From: Charina bottae
Taxonomy: Eukaryota; Chordata; Lepidosauria; Squamata; Charinaidae
DNA: 64,000 nt
Direction of reading: 5' to 3'
Assembly (NCBI GenBank): GCA_023362775.1
Contig: JALMGJ010000020.1
Location: 5,419,001 to 5,483,000, forward strand
In this document: positions 1 to 10,753 of the stretch, piece after piece
Numbering within the stretch: the stretch's first letter is position 1
Layout of the letters: the number at the start of each line of letters is the position of its first letter
The notes under the pieces: generated by a model
Told to the model about the DNA's origin: nothing
Seen by the model: the letters and a program-made list of their open reading frames with translations, nothing else
Databases searched by the model: none
Made by a program: the position numbers and the translations under genes

Positions 1-132
1 CAAATAGCCTATACAAATGTCATAACCATTGTACTATTATTGTATCCCTGTAAAGGTGCCTCTAGAAATCATTAGACACCATGCTGTGTCTGCATGTATG
101 AGCATTTTGATGCTCTGTATGTATAATTTTAA

Positions 133-432
133 GGGGCGCGATGGCTCAGTGGTTAAGACGCCAGGCTTGTCAATCGGAAGGTCTGCGGTTCGAGACCCGA
201 GTGCTGCGTGACAGAGTGAGCTCCCGCACTCGCCCCAGCTCTTGCCAACCTAGCAATTTGAAAGCATGCAAATGCAAGTAGATGAATAGGGACCACTTCG
301 GTGGGTAGGTAACAGCGTTCCGCGTGCATCATGCCGGCCACATGACCGCAGAAGCATCTTCAGACAACGCTGGCTCTTTGGCTAACAAACGGAGATGAGC
401 ACCGCCCCCTAGAGTCAGAAAACCTTTAATCT
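133..432 (+). mobile_element. Sauria-type tRNA-derived SINE
   Basis: It has a tRNA-like head with A box (TGGCTCAGTGG) and B box (GGTTCGAGACC, 187-197), then the body AGCTCTTGCCAACCTAGCAA and GCATGCAAATGCAAGTAGAT, and a Bov-B-like 3' part GGAGATGAGCACC...CTAGAGTC. The last ~30 bases before the ACCTTT tail are missing. Flanks near 118-132 and 433-446 look like an imperfect target-site duplication. Confidence 0.9.
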
Positions 433-600
433 TTATGTGTAATTTAAATTTGTATTTTTGTGTGTTCACACACATACAGATATACCCATACCCATATGTG
501 TGTGTGTGTGTGTGTGTATACACACACACACCTGTATGTATGTATGTATGTATGTATGTATGTATGTATGTATGTATGTATCCAGGTAGGAAAGTGTTTG
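433..600. repeat. Compound microsatellite: (TG)n, (CA)n, (TATG)n
   Basis: A (TG)n run at about 497-517 is followed directly by TATA and a (CA)n run at 519-531, so the two can pair as a hairpin. A (GTAT)n run of about 12 units follows at 534-582. Confidence 0.9.
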
Positions 601-2639
601 GTAATTGCTTTCCTGAAATAGAAAGTTGGGAGGACATGCAGCAGGAGAATTGTCCAATGGGAGGACATGCTATCCTCTGTCTGGACTGAATATCTTGCAA
701 CCTATTGCAAAACTATTTCAATCCAGACAGGATTTGTTAATTTTATATTATTTATTTCTTCCTTCATGAACTGGATGAAAAATTTTATGACACCATCTTC
801 ATTTGACTCTAGTTTGATTGAAAATTCCAAGTACAGTACTGAATGTGGGAATTGATGTGTGCTGAGTATTTGACCTACCTCTGAACATGCAGTTTTTCCT
901 TGTTACCAATTGTGATCTGAAAAGAAGTAACATGAATTTGTGGAGAAAAAAATCATCAATACTTTTTGCTTCCTTGTTTTAATTAAACTTCAAAGTGCAG
1001 AGTTTCCACAGGTGGGCCATTTGGATGTAAATTAATTTTGTAAATCCATACCTTGACCCTATTCTTTTAAAAGAAGAAAACCTGGATGGGGGAATTTCAT
1101 CATGAATACTCTTTAGCATTTCTTTGGTGTCAACAATATTGTGCATGGGAGACAATACAAAATAAGCACAGTACTCAGTAGGAAGAATTCTCAATTGGAG
1201 AACTCATTAGATGAGTCTAAAGTTAGCTTTCAGCAAAGCTTTTCCCAGGTAGCACAAGAAAACTCACAATTACTTGCTGTGTCTAGCTAATAATCTTTTC
1301 ATGAATTCTCTCTTGATTTATAAATTCGTCTACATATGCTTCATTTTTATGTACTGAAAGAGATGGTCCCAACTGTAAGCAAAATAAACTACGGTTCAGA
1401 AAAATATGTAGCTTTCTCCTCAACTATTGGGAAAAATGTATTAGTGTTAATAGGGACGAATTAAACAGGACCTAAGTGGTTTGTAGTGCTTCATCACTTC
1501 TGTTTTGGAAAACCTCAGCATTTTCATAAACACCTTCAGTCAATTAAATTTATAAATCTTTGCAGCTTAATTGACTGTATTCCTGCTTGTTTAATTAACT
1601 GAGTAATATTGTTGTGGAACTTCCTTTAATAAAAGAGACTGACAAGCTAAGGTAAGATTTTTAATAAAATATTATTCACAGGTTTATGTAGGTTTTTTGT
1701 TTTGGTCTTAGTTGGGAAAATTTTTTTGATTGTTTGTTTGTTTCTATTTCTATGACCGCCCATCTTCCCCCAAAGGGAAGTTTAATTTTCAGACAGTATT
1801 TAAAGAATTTCATCCATAGAAACATTGCAAAATAGTATATACAATATCTCTGTATGTATAAAACATTTTATAGTTTAGGCCATTAAACAATTCTGTTGCA
1901 GTAACAATACAATGCAATCAAAGGAAACTGATTTCAGTAGGGCTTGCTCCTGAGTCTCCAAATAAGAACTTGGATCCTTGAAGTTTACCTGAAATTATTT
2001 AGATTGTTGTGGGTATTATCTCACCATTTTTACAGGCAATATGTGGCGCAACATTCTCGTAACGTAAGCTAGCTAACAGTGAATGTGAATGGCCTACGGT
2101 TATGTTCTGTGTGGGTGGGGAGTCGCATTTCTGTTTTCCCAAGATTCCTAATGCAATCTTCTATGTGACAATTTGCTAAATTAGGAGAGAGATTTTTTCC
2201 CCTTAAGCTATACAACCCAAGCCCTATCCACTCTCCTGCTAGGCATTTTCTGCTGTTTTGTGCTTCACTTCCTTGGCTGGAACAGAATTCAGTGTGTGTG
2301 CCTATTTTGAATACAGCAAAGTTTCTGCCCAGAGAGAAACTAGAGTAGATGAGAAACATACCGTATGAAGTATTTAATATTTGTGATGATCAGATCTATA
2401 TGTGACTCTCTTATGTATGCATGTATGTCTATGCATATTGCCTCATCTAGCAATCATAGGTGGCTTCATCATAAAACTAGTACACATTATGCAAAGCCAT
2501 AAACAGACACGTCACAAATAAAGACATCAACCAAAAACTTTCCAACTCCCTATGTGAGCAATTACATCTTTCACTTCAAAGACTCTCTGAAAAAGTACTA
2601 TCTTCTTAAATGATTAGTAGGGAAAGGAGCAATCAGGCT
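601..2639. other. Intron 12, mostly unrecognised AT-rich DNA
   Basis: No exon, ORF of interest or clear repeat was recognised, apart from a short stretch near 1738-1790 (GACCGCCCATCTTCCCCCAA) resembling the antisense 3' end of the L2-like LINEs seen at 25.1 and 56.8 kb. Confidence 0.5.
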
Positions 2640-3310
2640 ATTCTAGACAAAGGGACCTATGGTGAAGAATGCCACCCTGTGCTTCTGCACCGTTAACATC
2701 TCAGGGAAAATCCAGCAGCGTAACCTCTCAGCCCATGCATATGGGGTGAGAAGATTCTGTGTGGTACAGAAAATGCTGAAGGTACCAAGGACCAAAGCCA
2801 TAGAAGGCTTTATAGGTAATCACCAGCACCTAGAATTGGACTCTGAATTCTATTGGTAGCAAATTGAGCACCTACGGTATTAATGTTACTTTGCTATATT
2901 GACTTTCACTGGTCTGCAAGAAGACAGCTGGATTTTGTACTAGTTGTATCTTCCAGGTAGCAACCCCATGTAAAGCATATTTCAGTAATTCCAACACAAT
3001 ATGATGTGTTACAGTTGCCAGAACTTCCTGGCCCAGGAAAAGCCTCAACTGGTGTACCATCCAAAGCTAGGCAAAGACCCTCCTGGGCAGGGCCACTACT
3101 GCTATTTCTGCAGGAGTCAGAAGTCCAGGAAGACCTCCAGATTGTGGATCTGTTCCACCCGATCCAAAGCTAAACATGGAGTCACTCTGGAGCCAAACAG
3201 TAGCTCTATCTTGCTGGGATTCATCCTAAGCCTATTCTGTCCCATCAAATCCCCAACAGGCACCAGTTCAAGATTTTCACACATTTTCTGTTAGCTCAGG
3301 ATGGAAATCT
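2640..3310 (-). mobile_element. Decayed L2/CR1-type LINE 3' portion
   Basis: The minus strand encodes a degraded version of the LINE C-terminal block (ELLKYALHGVATWKIQLVQN at about 2940-3000), the same block as ALYMGLPLK...KLQLVQNAAAR at 25.7 kb. The + strand phrase AAAGCCATAGAAGGCTTTAT matches the antisense 3' region of that LINE. No open frame remains. Confidence 0.6.
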
Positions 3311-3478
3311 ATAGCCAGGTATTATTAATATACTGATAATCTCTCATCCTCCCCCAGTGGTTTCATGTACTGTAGATATTGATGGAAATGGGGGAGAGGG
3401 CCAAGCCCTGAAGTACCCCACATTAGAGTGCCAAGGGCTCCCTCAAATGTTCAGACACAGTCCCAGTTTGGGGAAAAA

Positions 3479-3482
<4 letters not shown>

Positions 3483-3539
<57 letters not shown>
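3483..3539. repeat. (GA)n microsatellite
   Basis: About 28 uninterrupted GA units sit directly at the 5' edge of the recognisable part of the Bov-B LINE that follows. A pure run this long is expected to vary in length. Confidence 0.95.
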
Positions 3540-3540
<1 letters not shown>

Positions 3541-3542
<2 letters not shown>

Positions 3543-6212
3543 TGCCTATCTTTAAAATTCACTGATTTTGCACTTCCTAGTGCAAATAGTAAGCCATTTA
3601 ACATCACAGTGATCCAAATATACACCCCCAACCACAGATGCTGAAGAAGCAGAAGTAGATCAGTTCTATGAGGATCTGCAGCACCTACTGGATAATACGC
3701 CAAAAAGAGATTTTATTTTCATTACAGGAGACTGGAATGCTAAGATGGGTAGTCAGACGACACCTGGAATTACAGGCAAGCATGGTCTGGGAGAACAAAA
3801 TGAAGCGGGACATAGGCTGATAGAATTTTGCCAGACAACTCACTGTGCATAACAAACACTCTCTTCCAACAACCTAAAAGATGACTTTATACATGGACTT
3901 CACCAGATGGTCGACACCGAAATCAGATTGACTACATCCTTTGCAGCCAAAGGTGGCGGACATCTATACAGTCGGTAAAAACAAGACCTGGAGCTGACTG
4001 TAGTTCAGATCACGAACTTCTTATTGCACAATTTAGAATCGGACTAAAGAGAATAGGGAAGACCCACAGATCAGTTAGATATGAGCTAGCTAACATTCCT
4101 AATGAATATGCAGTGGAGGTGAAGAATAGATTTAAGGGACTAGATTTAGTAGATAGGGTCCTGGAAGAACTATGGACAGAAGTTCGCAACATTGTTCAGG
4201 AGGCGGCAACAAAAAACGTCCCAAAGAAAAAGAAAACCAAGAAGGCAAGATGGCTGTCTGCTGAAACACTGGAAGTAGCCCAAGAAAGAAGGAAAGCAAA
4301 AGGCAACAGTGATAGGGGGAGATATGCCCAATTAAATGCAAAATTCCAGAGGTTAGCCAGAAGAGATAAGGAATTATTTTTAAACAAGCAATGCACGGAA
4401 GTGGAAGAAGACAATAGAATAGGAAGGACAAGAGCCCTTTTCCAGAAAATTAGAAACATTGGAGGTAAATTCCAGGCAAAAATGGGTATGATCAAAAACA
4501 AAGATGGTAAGGACCTAACAGAAGCAGAAGAGATCAAGAAAAGGTGGCAAGAATATACGGAAGATCTGTATAGGAAGGATAATAATATTGGAGATAGCTT
4601 TGACGGTGTGGTCAGTGAGTTAGAGCCAGACATCCTGAAGAGTGAGGTTGAATGGGCCTTAAGAAGCATTGCTAATAACAAGGCAGCAGGAGACGACAGT
4701 ATCCCAGCTGAACTGTTTAAAATCTTGCAAGATGAGACTGTCAAGGTGATGCATGCCATATGCCAGCAAATTTGGAAAACACAAGAATGGCCATCAGATT
4801 GGAAAAAATCAACTTATATCCCCATACCAAAAAAGGGAAACACTAAAGAATGTTCAAACTATCGAATAGTGGCACTTATTTCACTTGCCAGTAAGGTAAT
4901 GCTCAATATCTTGCAAGGTAGACTCCAGCAATTCATGGAGTGAGAATTGCCAGATGTTCAAGCTGGGTTTAAAAAAGGCAGAGGAACTAGAGACCAAATT
5001 GCCAATATCCACTGGATAATGGAGAAAGCCAGGGAGTTTCAGAAAAATATCTATTTCTGTTTTATTAACTTTTTGTTTAGCTTTGGATCGGGTGGAACTA
5101 CCCCAGAGAGAACAGATCCACCACTGCATATTCCTGACTATTCTAAAGCCTTTGACTGTGTGGATCATAACAAATTGTGGCAAGTTCTTGTTGGTATGGG
5201 GATACCAAATCACCTTGTCTGCCTCCTGAGGAATCTGTATAACTACCAAGTAGCAACGGTAAGAACAGACCATGGAATAACGGACTGGTTTAAGATTGGG
5301 AAAGGAGTATGGCAGGGTTGTATACTCTTACCCTACCTATTCAACCTGTATGCAGAACACATCATGCGACGTGCTGGGCTTGAGGAACCCAAGGCTGGAG
5401 TTAAAATCGCTGGAAGAAACATTAGCAATCTCAGATATGCAGATGATACCACTTTGATGGCTGAAAGCGAGGAGGAGCTGAGGAGCCTTATGACGAAGGT
5501 GAAAGAAGAAAGTGCAAAAGCTGGGTTGCAGTTAAACCTCAAAAAAACCAAGATTATGGCAACCAGCTTGATTGATAACTGGCAAATAGATGGAGAAAAA
5601 GTGGAGGCAGTGACAGACTTGGTCTTTCTAGGTGCAAAGATTACTGCAGACGGTGACTGCAGCCAGGAAATCAGAAGACGTCTACTTCTTGGGAGGAGAG
5701 CAATGGCAAATCTTGAAAAAATAGTTAAGAGCAGAGACATCACACTGACAACAAAGGTCTGCATAGTTAAAGCAATGGTATTCCCTGTAGTAACCTATGG
5801 CTGTGAGAGCTGGACCATAAGGAAGGCTGAGCGAAGGAAGATAGATGCTTTTGAACTGTGGTGTTGGAGGAAAATTCTGAGAGTGCCTTGGACTGCAAGA
5901 AGATCAAACCAGTCCATACTCCAGGAAATCAAGCCAGACTGCTCACTTGAGGGAATGATATTAAAGGCAAAACTGAAGTACTTTGGCCACATAATGAGAA
6001 GACAGGATACCCTGGAGAAGATGCTGATGCTAGGGAAAGTGGAAGGCAAAACGAAGAGGGGCCGACCAAGGGCAAGATGGATGGATGATATTCTGGAGGT
6101 GATGGACAACTCAACCGTGGGGGAGCTGGGGATGGTGACGGCTGACAGGAAGCTCTGGCATGGTCTGGTCCATGAAGTCATGAAGAGTCGGAAGCGACTG
6201 AATGAATAAACA
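3541..6212 (+). mobile_element. RTE/Bov-B LINE, 5'-truncated and decayed
   Basis: The first part (about 3560-4110) encodes the apurinic-like endonuclease with the FITGDWNAKMGS and NQIDYILCSQRW motifs; it contains a frameshift near 3840 and a TGA near 3882. The segment 4113-4943 is open (276 codons) and covers the linker and the first reverse transcriptase motifs (NNKAAGDDSIPAELFKIL, PIPKKGN). After a single in-frame TGA at 4941-4943, which looks like CpG decay of an arginine codon, the frame stays open to 6209 with the catalytic motif LRYADDTTLMAESEEE (YADD at about 5436-5447) and the C-terminal block KAMVFPVVTYGCESWTIRKA. The element ends near AGTCGGAAGCGACTGAATG. It carries a 23-codon insertion in the transcriptase (see findings). 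It is an intronic transposon, not a host gene. Confidence 0.93.
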
Positions 6213-6273
6213 ACAAGTGCAAATGAGGAAGAACTCAATGAACCAGAAAGTTGATTTGTTGATTCATTTACAG

Positions 6274-6536
6274 CAGAGCTTTCCAAACTGTGTGTCGGGA
6301 CACGTTAGTATGTCGGCTGCAGTGTCTGGGTGTGTCGCGGCTGCTGCTGCCTCCAAACCTGCCCTGCCAGGATTCCGCGCAGGTCCTAGTGCCTGCCTTA
6401 TGCCTTGCTGCCTCCAAACCTGCTGTGATTCTGCGCAGGTCCTAGTGCCTGCCTTGTGCCCTGCTGTAAGAGTGTGTCGCAAAATGATGCATGTCTAAAA
6501 AGTGTGTCACCAACATGAAAAGTTTGGAAAGCTCTG
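6274..6536. mobile_element. Non-autonomous hAT element with internal tandem repeat
   Basis: Perfect 16-bp terminal inverted repeats begin CAGAGCTTTCCAAACT. They are flanked by an 8-bp duplication, ATTTACAG at 6266-6273 and ATCTACAG at 6537-6544 (7 of 8). The element has no coding capacity. Two ~60-bp units (6346-6406 and 6407-6465) both run from GCTGCCTCCAAACCTGC to AGGTCCTAGTGCCTGCCTT. Confidence 0.9.
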
Positions 6537-6923
6537 ATCTACAGTATATCTATCAAAAAGTGGGAATAGCTTGTGGTTTTCTGACCAAGAAATCTGACCA
6601 AGCGGGAATAGTATGAAGACTTAAAATAGACACCTTGCACATAGGAGATAGTTAAACAGGCACTATTCAGCTCACCATTAAGATACTGCTTAGTCAAATG
6701 CCAATATTGCTAAGATAAAGAGGCAAGAAGTGTAGTCCAACCCATCTGAAGGGCTCAGACTGGGGGAAGTTGACATGTTGAAGAAAACAGTGATGAACAA
6801 GGTCATAATTAGTAGTAGGCAGTAATTTATATGCTAGCCAATTCCCTGGTTTATTTGCAAACTCAAAATTTTTTTCTTTATATAATTCATTTTTATTTCC
6901 ATTTCTCTTACTGTTAACATACA

Positions 6924-7226
6924 TTTTTTGTTGTTGTTCAGTAGTTTAGTCGTGTCCGACTCTTCGTGACCTCATGGACCATAGCACACCAGGCCTTCCT
7001 GTCCTCCACTGTCTCCCGGATTTTACTCAGATTCATGTTTGTTACATCGGTGATGCTATCTAACCATCTCATCCTCTGCCGTCCCCCTCTCCTTTTGCCT
7101 TCAGTCTTTCCCAGCATCAGGGTCTTTTCCAGTGAGTCCTCTCTTCGCATTAGGTGGCCAAAGTATTTGAGCTTCAGCTTCAGTATCTGTCCTTCCAGTG
7201 AGCAGTCAGGGTTGATTTCCTTTAGG
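6924..7226 (-). mobile_element. RTE/Bov-B LINE 3' end, second subfamily
   Basis: The minus strand encodes INPDCSLEGQILKLKLKYFG, HLMRREDSLEKTLMLGKTEG and KSRTRLNY, the C-terminus of a Bov-B LINE closer to the classic ruminant form than the element at 3.5-6.2 kb. The + strand starts with the inverse of the Bov-B 3' end (GTCGTGTCCGACTCTTCGTG). TAACATACA flanks it at 6915-6923 and 7228-7236 as a likely target duplication. Confidence 0.88.
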
Positions 7227-7355
7227 ATAACATACAGTACATAGATAAAAAGAAGGTAAGTACTTCTCAACAAATTAAGCTTTTACAATGACAAATAACA
7301 TACAGTACATAGATAATTGTCATTGTAAAAGCTTAATTTGTTGAGAAGTACTTAC
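7227..7355. repeat. Direct/inverted repeat complex (A-B'-A-B)
   Basis: A 22-bp unit at 7227-7248 is repeated exactly at 7295-7316. A 39-bp segment at 7256-7294 is the perfect reverse complement of 7317-7355. The order is unit A, 7 bp, inverted B, unit A, B. Arm B runs straight into the L1 fragment on its right. Confidence 0.95.
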
Positions 7356-8937
7356 ATTCTCTGGAAATTTATTGAATTCTTCTTTCTCTTTATTTCATGC
7401 AAAATAGCTTGTTTTTCCTTTAAACTCTTCTTTTTAAGTTCACTGTTATGTTGTATAAAATAACCTGTAATAAAAGCTTTACTTGCATCCCAAACCATTC
7501 TTAAATCAGTGCCTTTACCTAAATTATTTTCAAAAAATTATTTTAGTTTCTTTTTACAATCCTCCACTCTAGCTTCTTTATGTAGCAGCATTTCATTTTG
7601 TCTCCATCTAAAAGAATTAGATTTTCTTTTATAAACCAAACTCAGAGGATTATGATCCAACAAAGTATATTCTAAAGTATCTACTTTAGAAACCTTAGTA
7701 GCCAAGTTCTTTGAAATCCAAATCATGTCTATTCTTGAAAAGGATCTATGTCTTTCAGAAAAGTAGGTATACTCTCTTGAATTGCCATTTTTCTGTCTCC
7801 ATATATCAACCAGCCCTAAATTGTCTATCAAACCAAAGAAAACTTTTGGTAATTTGCCTTGAGTGATTTTATTATTTTTCTCAGAAGTTCTGTCCAGTTG
7901 TGGGGAGATCACTCAATTCCAATCCCCCATCAAACACCAAATTTCATAAGAGAAACTTATTAGTCTCTCCATAAGTAGGCTAACCATACGTCCCGTTTTG
8001 AACAGGAAAGTCCCGGTTTTTTAGCATTTTTCAACCATCCCGTCATTTTCATAAAAATGTCAATTTTGTCCCGTTTTTCAAACCCGGCGGGAATGGCGTG
8101 GAAGGAGGATCCGAGCCGGAGCGCGGACTGGGGGGTAGGGTTTGCAGGTGGGAGCCTATCGCGCAGACCATGGGTGGGGTTTGCAGGCGGGAGCCAATCG
8201 CACAGACTTGGGGGCGGGGTTTGCAGGCGGGAGCCAATCGCACGGACCAGGGGGCGGGAACCCCTGTCTTTTTCATGAATACGGAATATTACATAAGACC
8301 CTGTCCCGTTTTGCCATCCTGAAATATGGTCAGCCTATCCATAAGTTGTTTATAAAACAATACTTTGTCCTCATTTGGGGCATAAATTCCCAGTATCAAA
8401 GTCAGTGAATTCACTGGTCTGAGGAATGCAATACAGTACTTTCACTATTTTCTTTAAAATGAGCCCATTCAGGTCTTTTACTGATTGAGAAGTTACCACA
8501 TTGCTTCGCTGCCCATCTTCCAAGATGCCGACAGCAACTGCTTCTGCAAGACATTTACTGGGGCTAAGGCAGGCACACCTGGACTTTTGGCCCTCTGGGG
8601 AACAGCCTGACTTGCCTTTATGATGTGTTCAATGGATATATTAAATACGTTTACCTTAGTCTGAGCCAGTTCTGCCATCTTCTGATATGATGACCAGGCA
8701 GCAAACTGTGATTTATTCTGTTAATGTTAGATATAGGGGAGGTGCTTGGAGGATTTTCTGTTAACATCTGCCAAAATTGGGTTCCTAGCTTTGGATAATA
8801 TGCACCCAGAGTTAGATGGGGCATTATTTGCTGCTTTGCCTCAGGCAACAAAATAATCTTAAACCAGTCCTGACATAAAGTATCAGTGCTTTTGTGACTG
8901 ATGTTACATTGTCTAGCTGATGCTGTTCTACCCACTT
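7356..8937 (-). mobile_element. L1 LINE fragment, endonuclease region
   Basis: On the minus strand, 7912-7538 is open for 124 codons and reads SPQLDRTSEKNNKITQGKLP, DNLGLVDIWRQKNGNSREYT and SRIDMIWISKNLATKVSK, typical of the L1 ORF2 endonuclease. Upstream on that strand, past the hAT insertion, come CIPQTSEFTDFDTGNLCPK and an ORF1-like stretch (8493-8935). The reverse transcriptase and the 3' end are absent. The 7976-8337 transposon splits the endonuclease coding region. Confidence 0.85.
7976..8337. mobile_element. Non-autonomous hAT element with GC/CCAAT tandem units
   Basis: The termini TAGGCTAACCATA and TATGGTCAGCCTA are inverted repeats (12 of 13). They are flanked by a perfect 8-bp duplication TCCATAAG at 7968-7975 and 8338-8345. 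It sits inside the L1 fragment. The interior (8131-8258) holds three ~40-bp tandem units with the core GGGGCGGGGTTTGCAGGCGG then GAGCCAATCGCACAGAC. Confidence 0.93.
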
Positions 8938-9185
8938 ATTTATTTATTTATATTTATTTTTATCCCACCTTTATTATTTTTACAAATAACTCAAGGCAGC
9001 AAACATACCTAATACGCCTTCCTCCTCCTCTTTTCCCCACAACAACAAGCCTGTGAGGTGAGTTGGGCTGAGAGAGAGTGACTGGCCCAAGGTCACCCAG
9101 CCGGCTTTCATGCCTAAGGCGGGACTAGAACTCACAGTCTCCTGGTTTCTAGCCCGTTGCCTTAACCACTGGTTGCCAAGCAAAT
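8938..9185 (-). mobile_element. MIR-like tRNA-derived SINE
   Basis: On the minus strand it runs from GGTTAAGGCAACGGGCTAGA through GTGACCTTGGGCCAGTCACT and AACTCACCTCACAGGCTTG to a tail TTATTTGTAAAAATAATAAA followed by a (TTTA)n run. Sister copies lie at 16.7, 29.6, 41.5 and 50.7 kb. Confidence 0.85.
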
Positions 9186-9207
9186 AATAAAAGTTTAATT
9201 TTGCAAA

Positions 9208-9547
9208 GGTAAAGGTAAAGGTTCCCCCCACACCTTTGTGCAGTCGTGTCCGACTCTAGGGGCCGGTGCTCATCTCCGTTTGTTAGCCGAAGAGCCAGCG
9301 TTGTCCGAAGACACTTCCACGGTCATGTGGCCGGCATGACGCACACGGAACGCTGTTACCATCCCACCGAAGTGGTACCTATCAATCTACTTGCATTTGC
9401 ATGCTTTCGAATTGCTAGGTTGGCAAGAGCTGGAGCTAGTGCGGGAGCTCACTCCGCACGCAGGGCTAGGGATTTGAACCTCCGAACTTGCAATCTTCCA
9501 ATTGACAAGCCTGGCATCTTACCCGCTGGCATCTTACACCATGCCCC
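9208..9547 (-). mobile_element. Sauria-type SINE
   Basis: It starts with the reversed tail GGTAAAGGTAAAGG, then GTCGTGTCCGACTCTAGGGG and the full body back to the tRNA head. TTGCAAA flanks it at 9201-9207 and 9548-9554. GGCATCTTAC is duplicated within the head. Confidence 0.92.
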
Positions 9548-9554
9548 TTGCAAA

Positions 9555-10204
9555 AGCTTGTCTTAAATCCATGTACTTCATTTGAACTGGCTTGTGGAGT
9601 AGGGGAGAGGTTAAAGCACATCACATTAGAGTAGTATTGCATTCTCAACCTGTATTTGGCTTTTGTTATGGAGACTAATCAGGAAGAGACAATCTTTCCC
9701 CCAGCAAATCTTAGAAAACAGTGGGGACTTGTAGGGTGAAGATGATCCTTTTATGCCACTCAAGGAGAACCACAAGTTCTTCAGAGACAGCAGGAATAAC
9801 CTGAGAATTTAAGGAGAAGTCCTGTTTGGAGACAAGGAACAGGGATTTTTTGTTTGTTTGTGGGTGTTTTCCTTTTTAAAAACCTCAACTCTCCTTGTTC
9901 ATCTTCAATGCAAAAACACCACTCTGCTCCATACGTAGGATTTTAAATTCTTTCCAGTAAAATACACCTCATCAACAGCGGGAGCAAGAAGCCACCAAAG
10001 ATCAGCTGGTGGTGAGGGCGGCTGCGGCTTCCTGGGGCATGGCAAGCAGCCTCAGAGCCACACGGTTCTGGGCCTGCTTGCCACCCCGCAAGGCAGGGTG
10101 CAGGGTGGCCAAAAGGGCAGAGATGGTGGGGAGATAAGCAGGTGGGGGAGTTGGAGGCAGTCCCTTACCTTACTGAGGCTCAGGGCTGGGAGGGACCAAG
10201 CCCG
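9555..10204. other. Unrecognised intronic DNA
   Basis: No exon or repeat was recognised. 10010-10200 is GC-rich compared with its surroundings but has no open frame of note. Confidence 0.4.
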
Positions 10205-10392
10205 GAATGGGTTGGATTGCTGTGGGTCCTTGGCTAATGACCAGTAAAATTCACTTAACGATGGCAAGGGGAATTGCCGGGACTGCAGTTGCTAAGCGCA
10301 GCGGTCATGTGATATCTTGCTTAACAACCGCATTGCTTAGCAACCTAAATTCCAGTCCAGTTGTGGTCGTTAAGCGAGGACCGTCTGTATGT
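10205..10392. mobile_element. Palindromic DNA-transposon fragment (ttaagcgaggac family)
   Basis: The phrases AATTCACTTAACGATGGCAA, GCTTAACAACCGCATTGCTT and GTCGTTAAGCGAGGACCGTC are the repeated GTTAAG-type internal motifs and outer end of a common squamate MITE-like repeat. A related piece lies at 37.8 kb. Ends are approximate. Confidence 0.65.
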
Positions 10393-10753
10393 TAATTCCA
10401 AGCCTCCTCCTCCTCTTAGAAATAAATGCGTTAGTTAAAGAAATTAGGAAATAACATTTCAATTAGTGGATCATTTCATGCCATAGCAAATTTTAAACCA
10501 TTTAAAATAATCACAGATTACATATCACATTAAAACTGATAATAGTCCAGTCACCATAAGAAGCACACTTTAATGCACTGGCCCAAAAGCAATCTTTGTT
10601 AAAGCAAGAAGGAATTTCTCCTATTTGTTCCTCCCTTTTTTAATGTGTGAATTTAAGTGGTGGTGATAGAACTAAGCATTCTACATTTGGATTTATATCT
10701 GCCATTTAGCACACTGTTTATTATAAATGACTGTGCCTGCCTTTATTTTACAG

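Noticed and set aside
187..197. Possible tRNA gene from A and B box motifs
   Set aside because: The boxes belong to the tRNA-derived head of a SINE; there is no cloverleaf with a proper acceptor stem, and the same head recurs in several SINE copies.
435..700. Overlapping open frames of 84-123 codons on both strands
   Set aside because: They translate the TG and TATG microsatellites into Val-Cys, His-Thr and Tyr-Ile-His repeats.
3357..3703. Frames of 86-95 codons around the (GA)n run
   Set aside because: Arg-Glu and Ser-Leu runs come from the microsatellite; the downstream part is Bov-B endonuclease.
4196..4759. 187-codon minus-strand frame rich in Leu and Ser
   Set aside because: It is the antisense shadow of the open Bov-B coding region on the + strand.
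8049..8322. Repetitive Gly/Arg/Ala-rich frames of 73-75 codons
   Set aside because: They are translations of the 40-bp tandem units within the hAT element.
1..10753. Preceding ERBB4 exon (domain III/IV border)
   Set aside because: No stretch reads like the end of domain III with a donor of the required phase; it lies upstream of the window.
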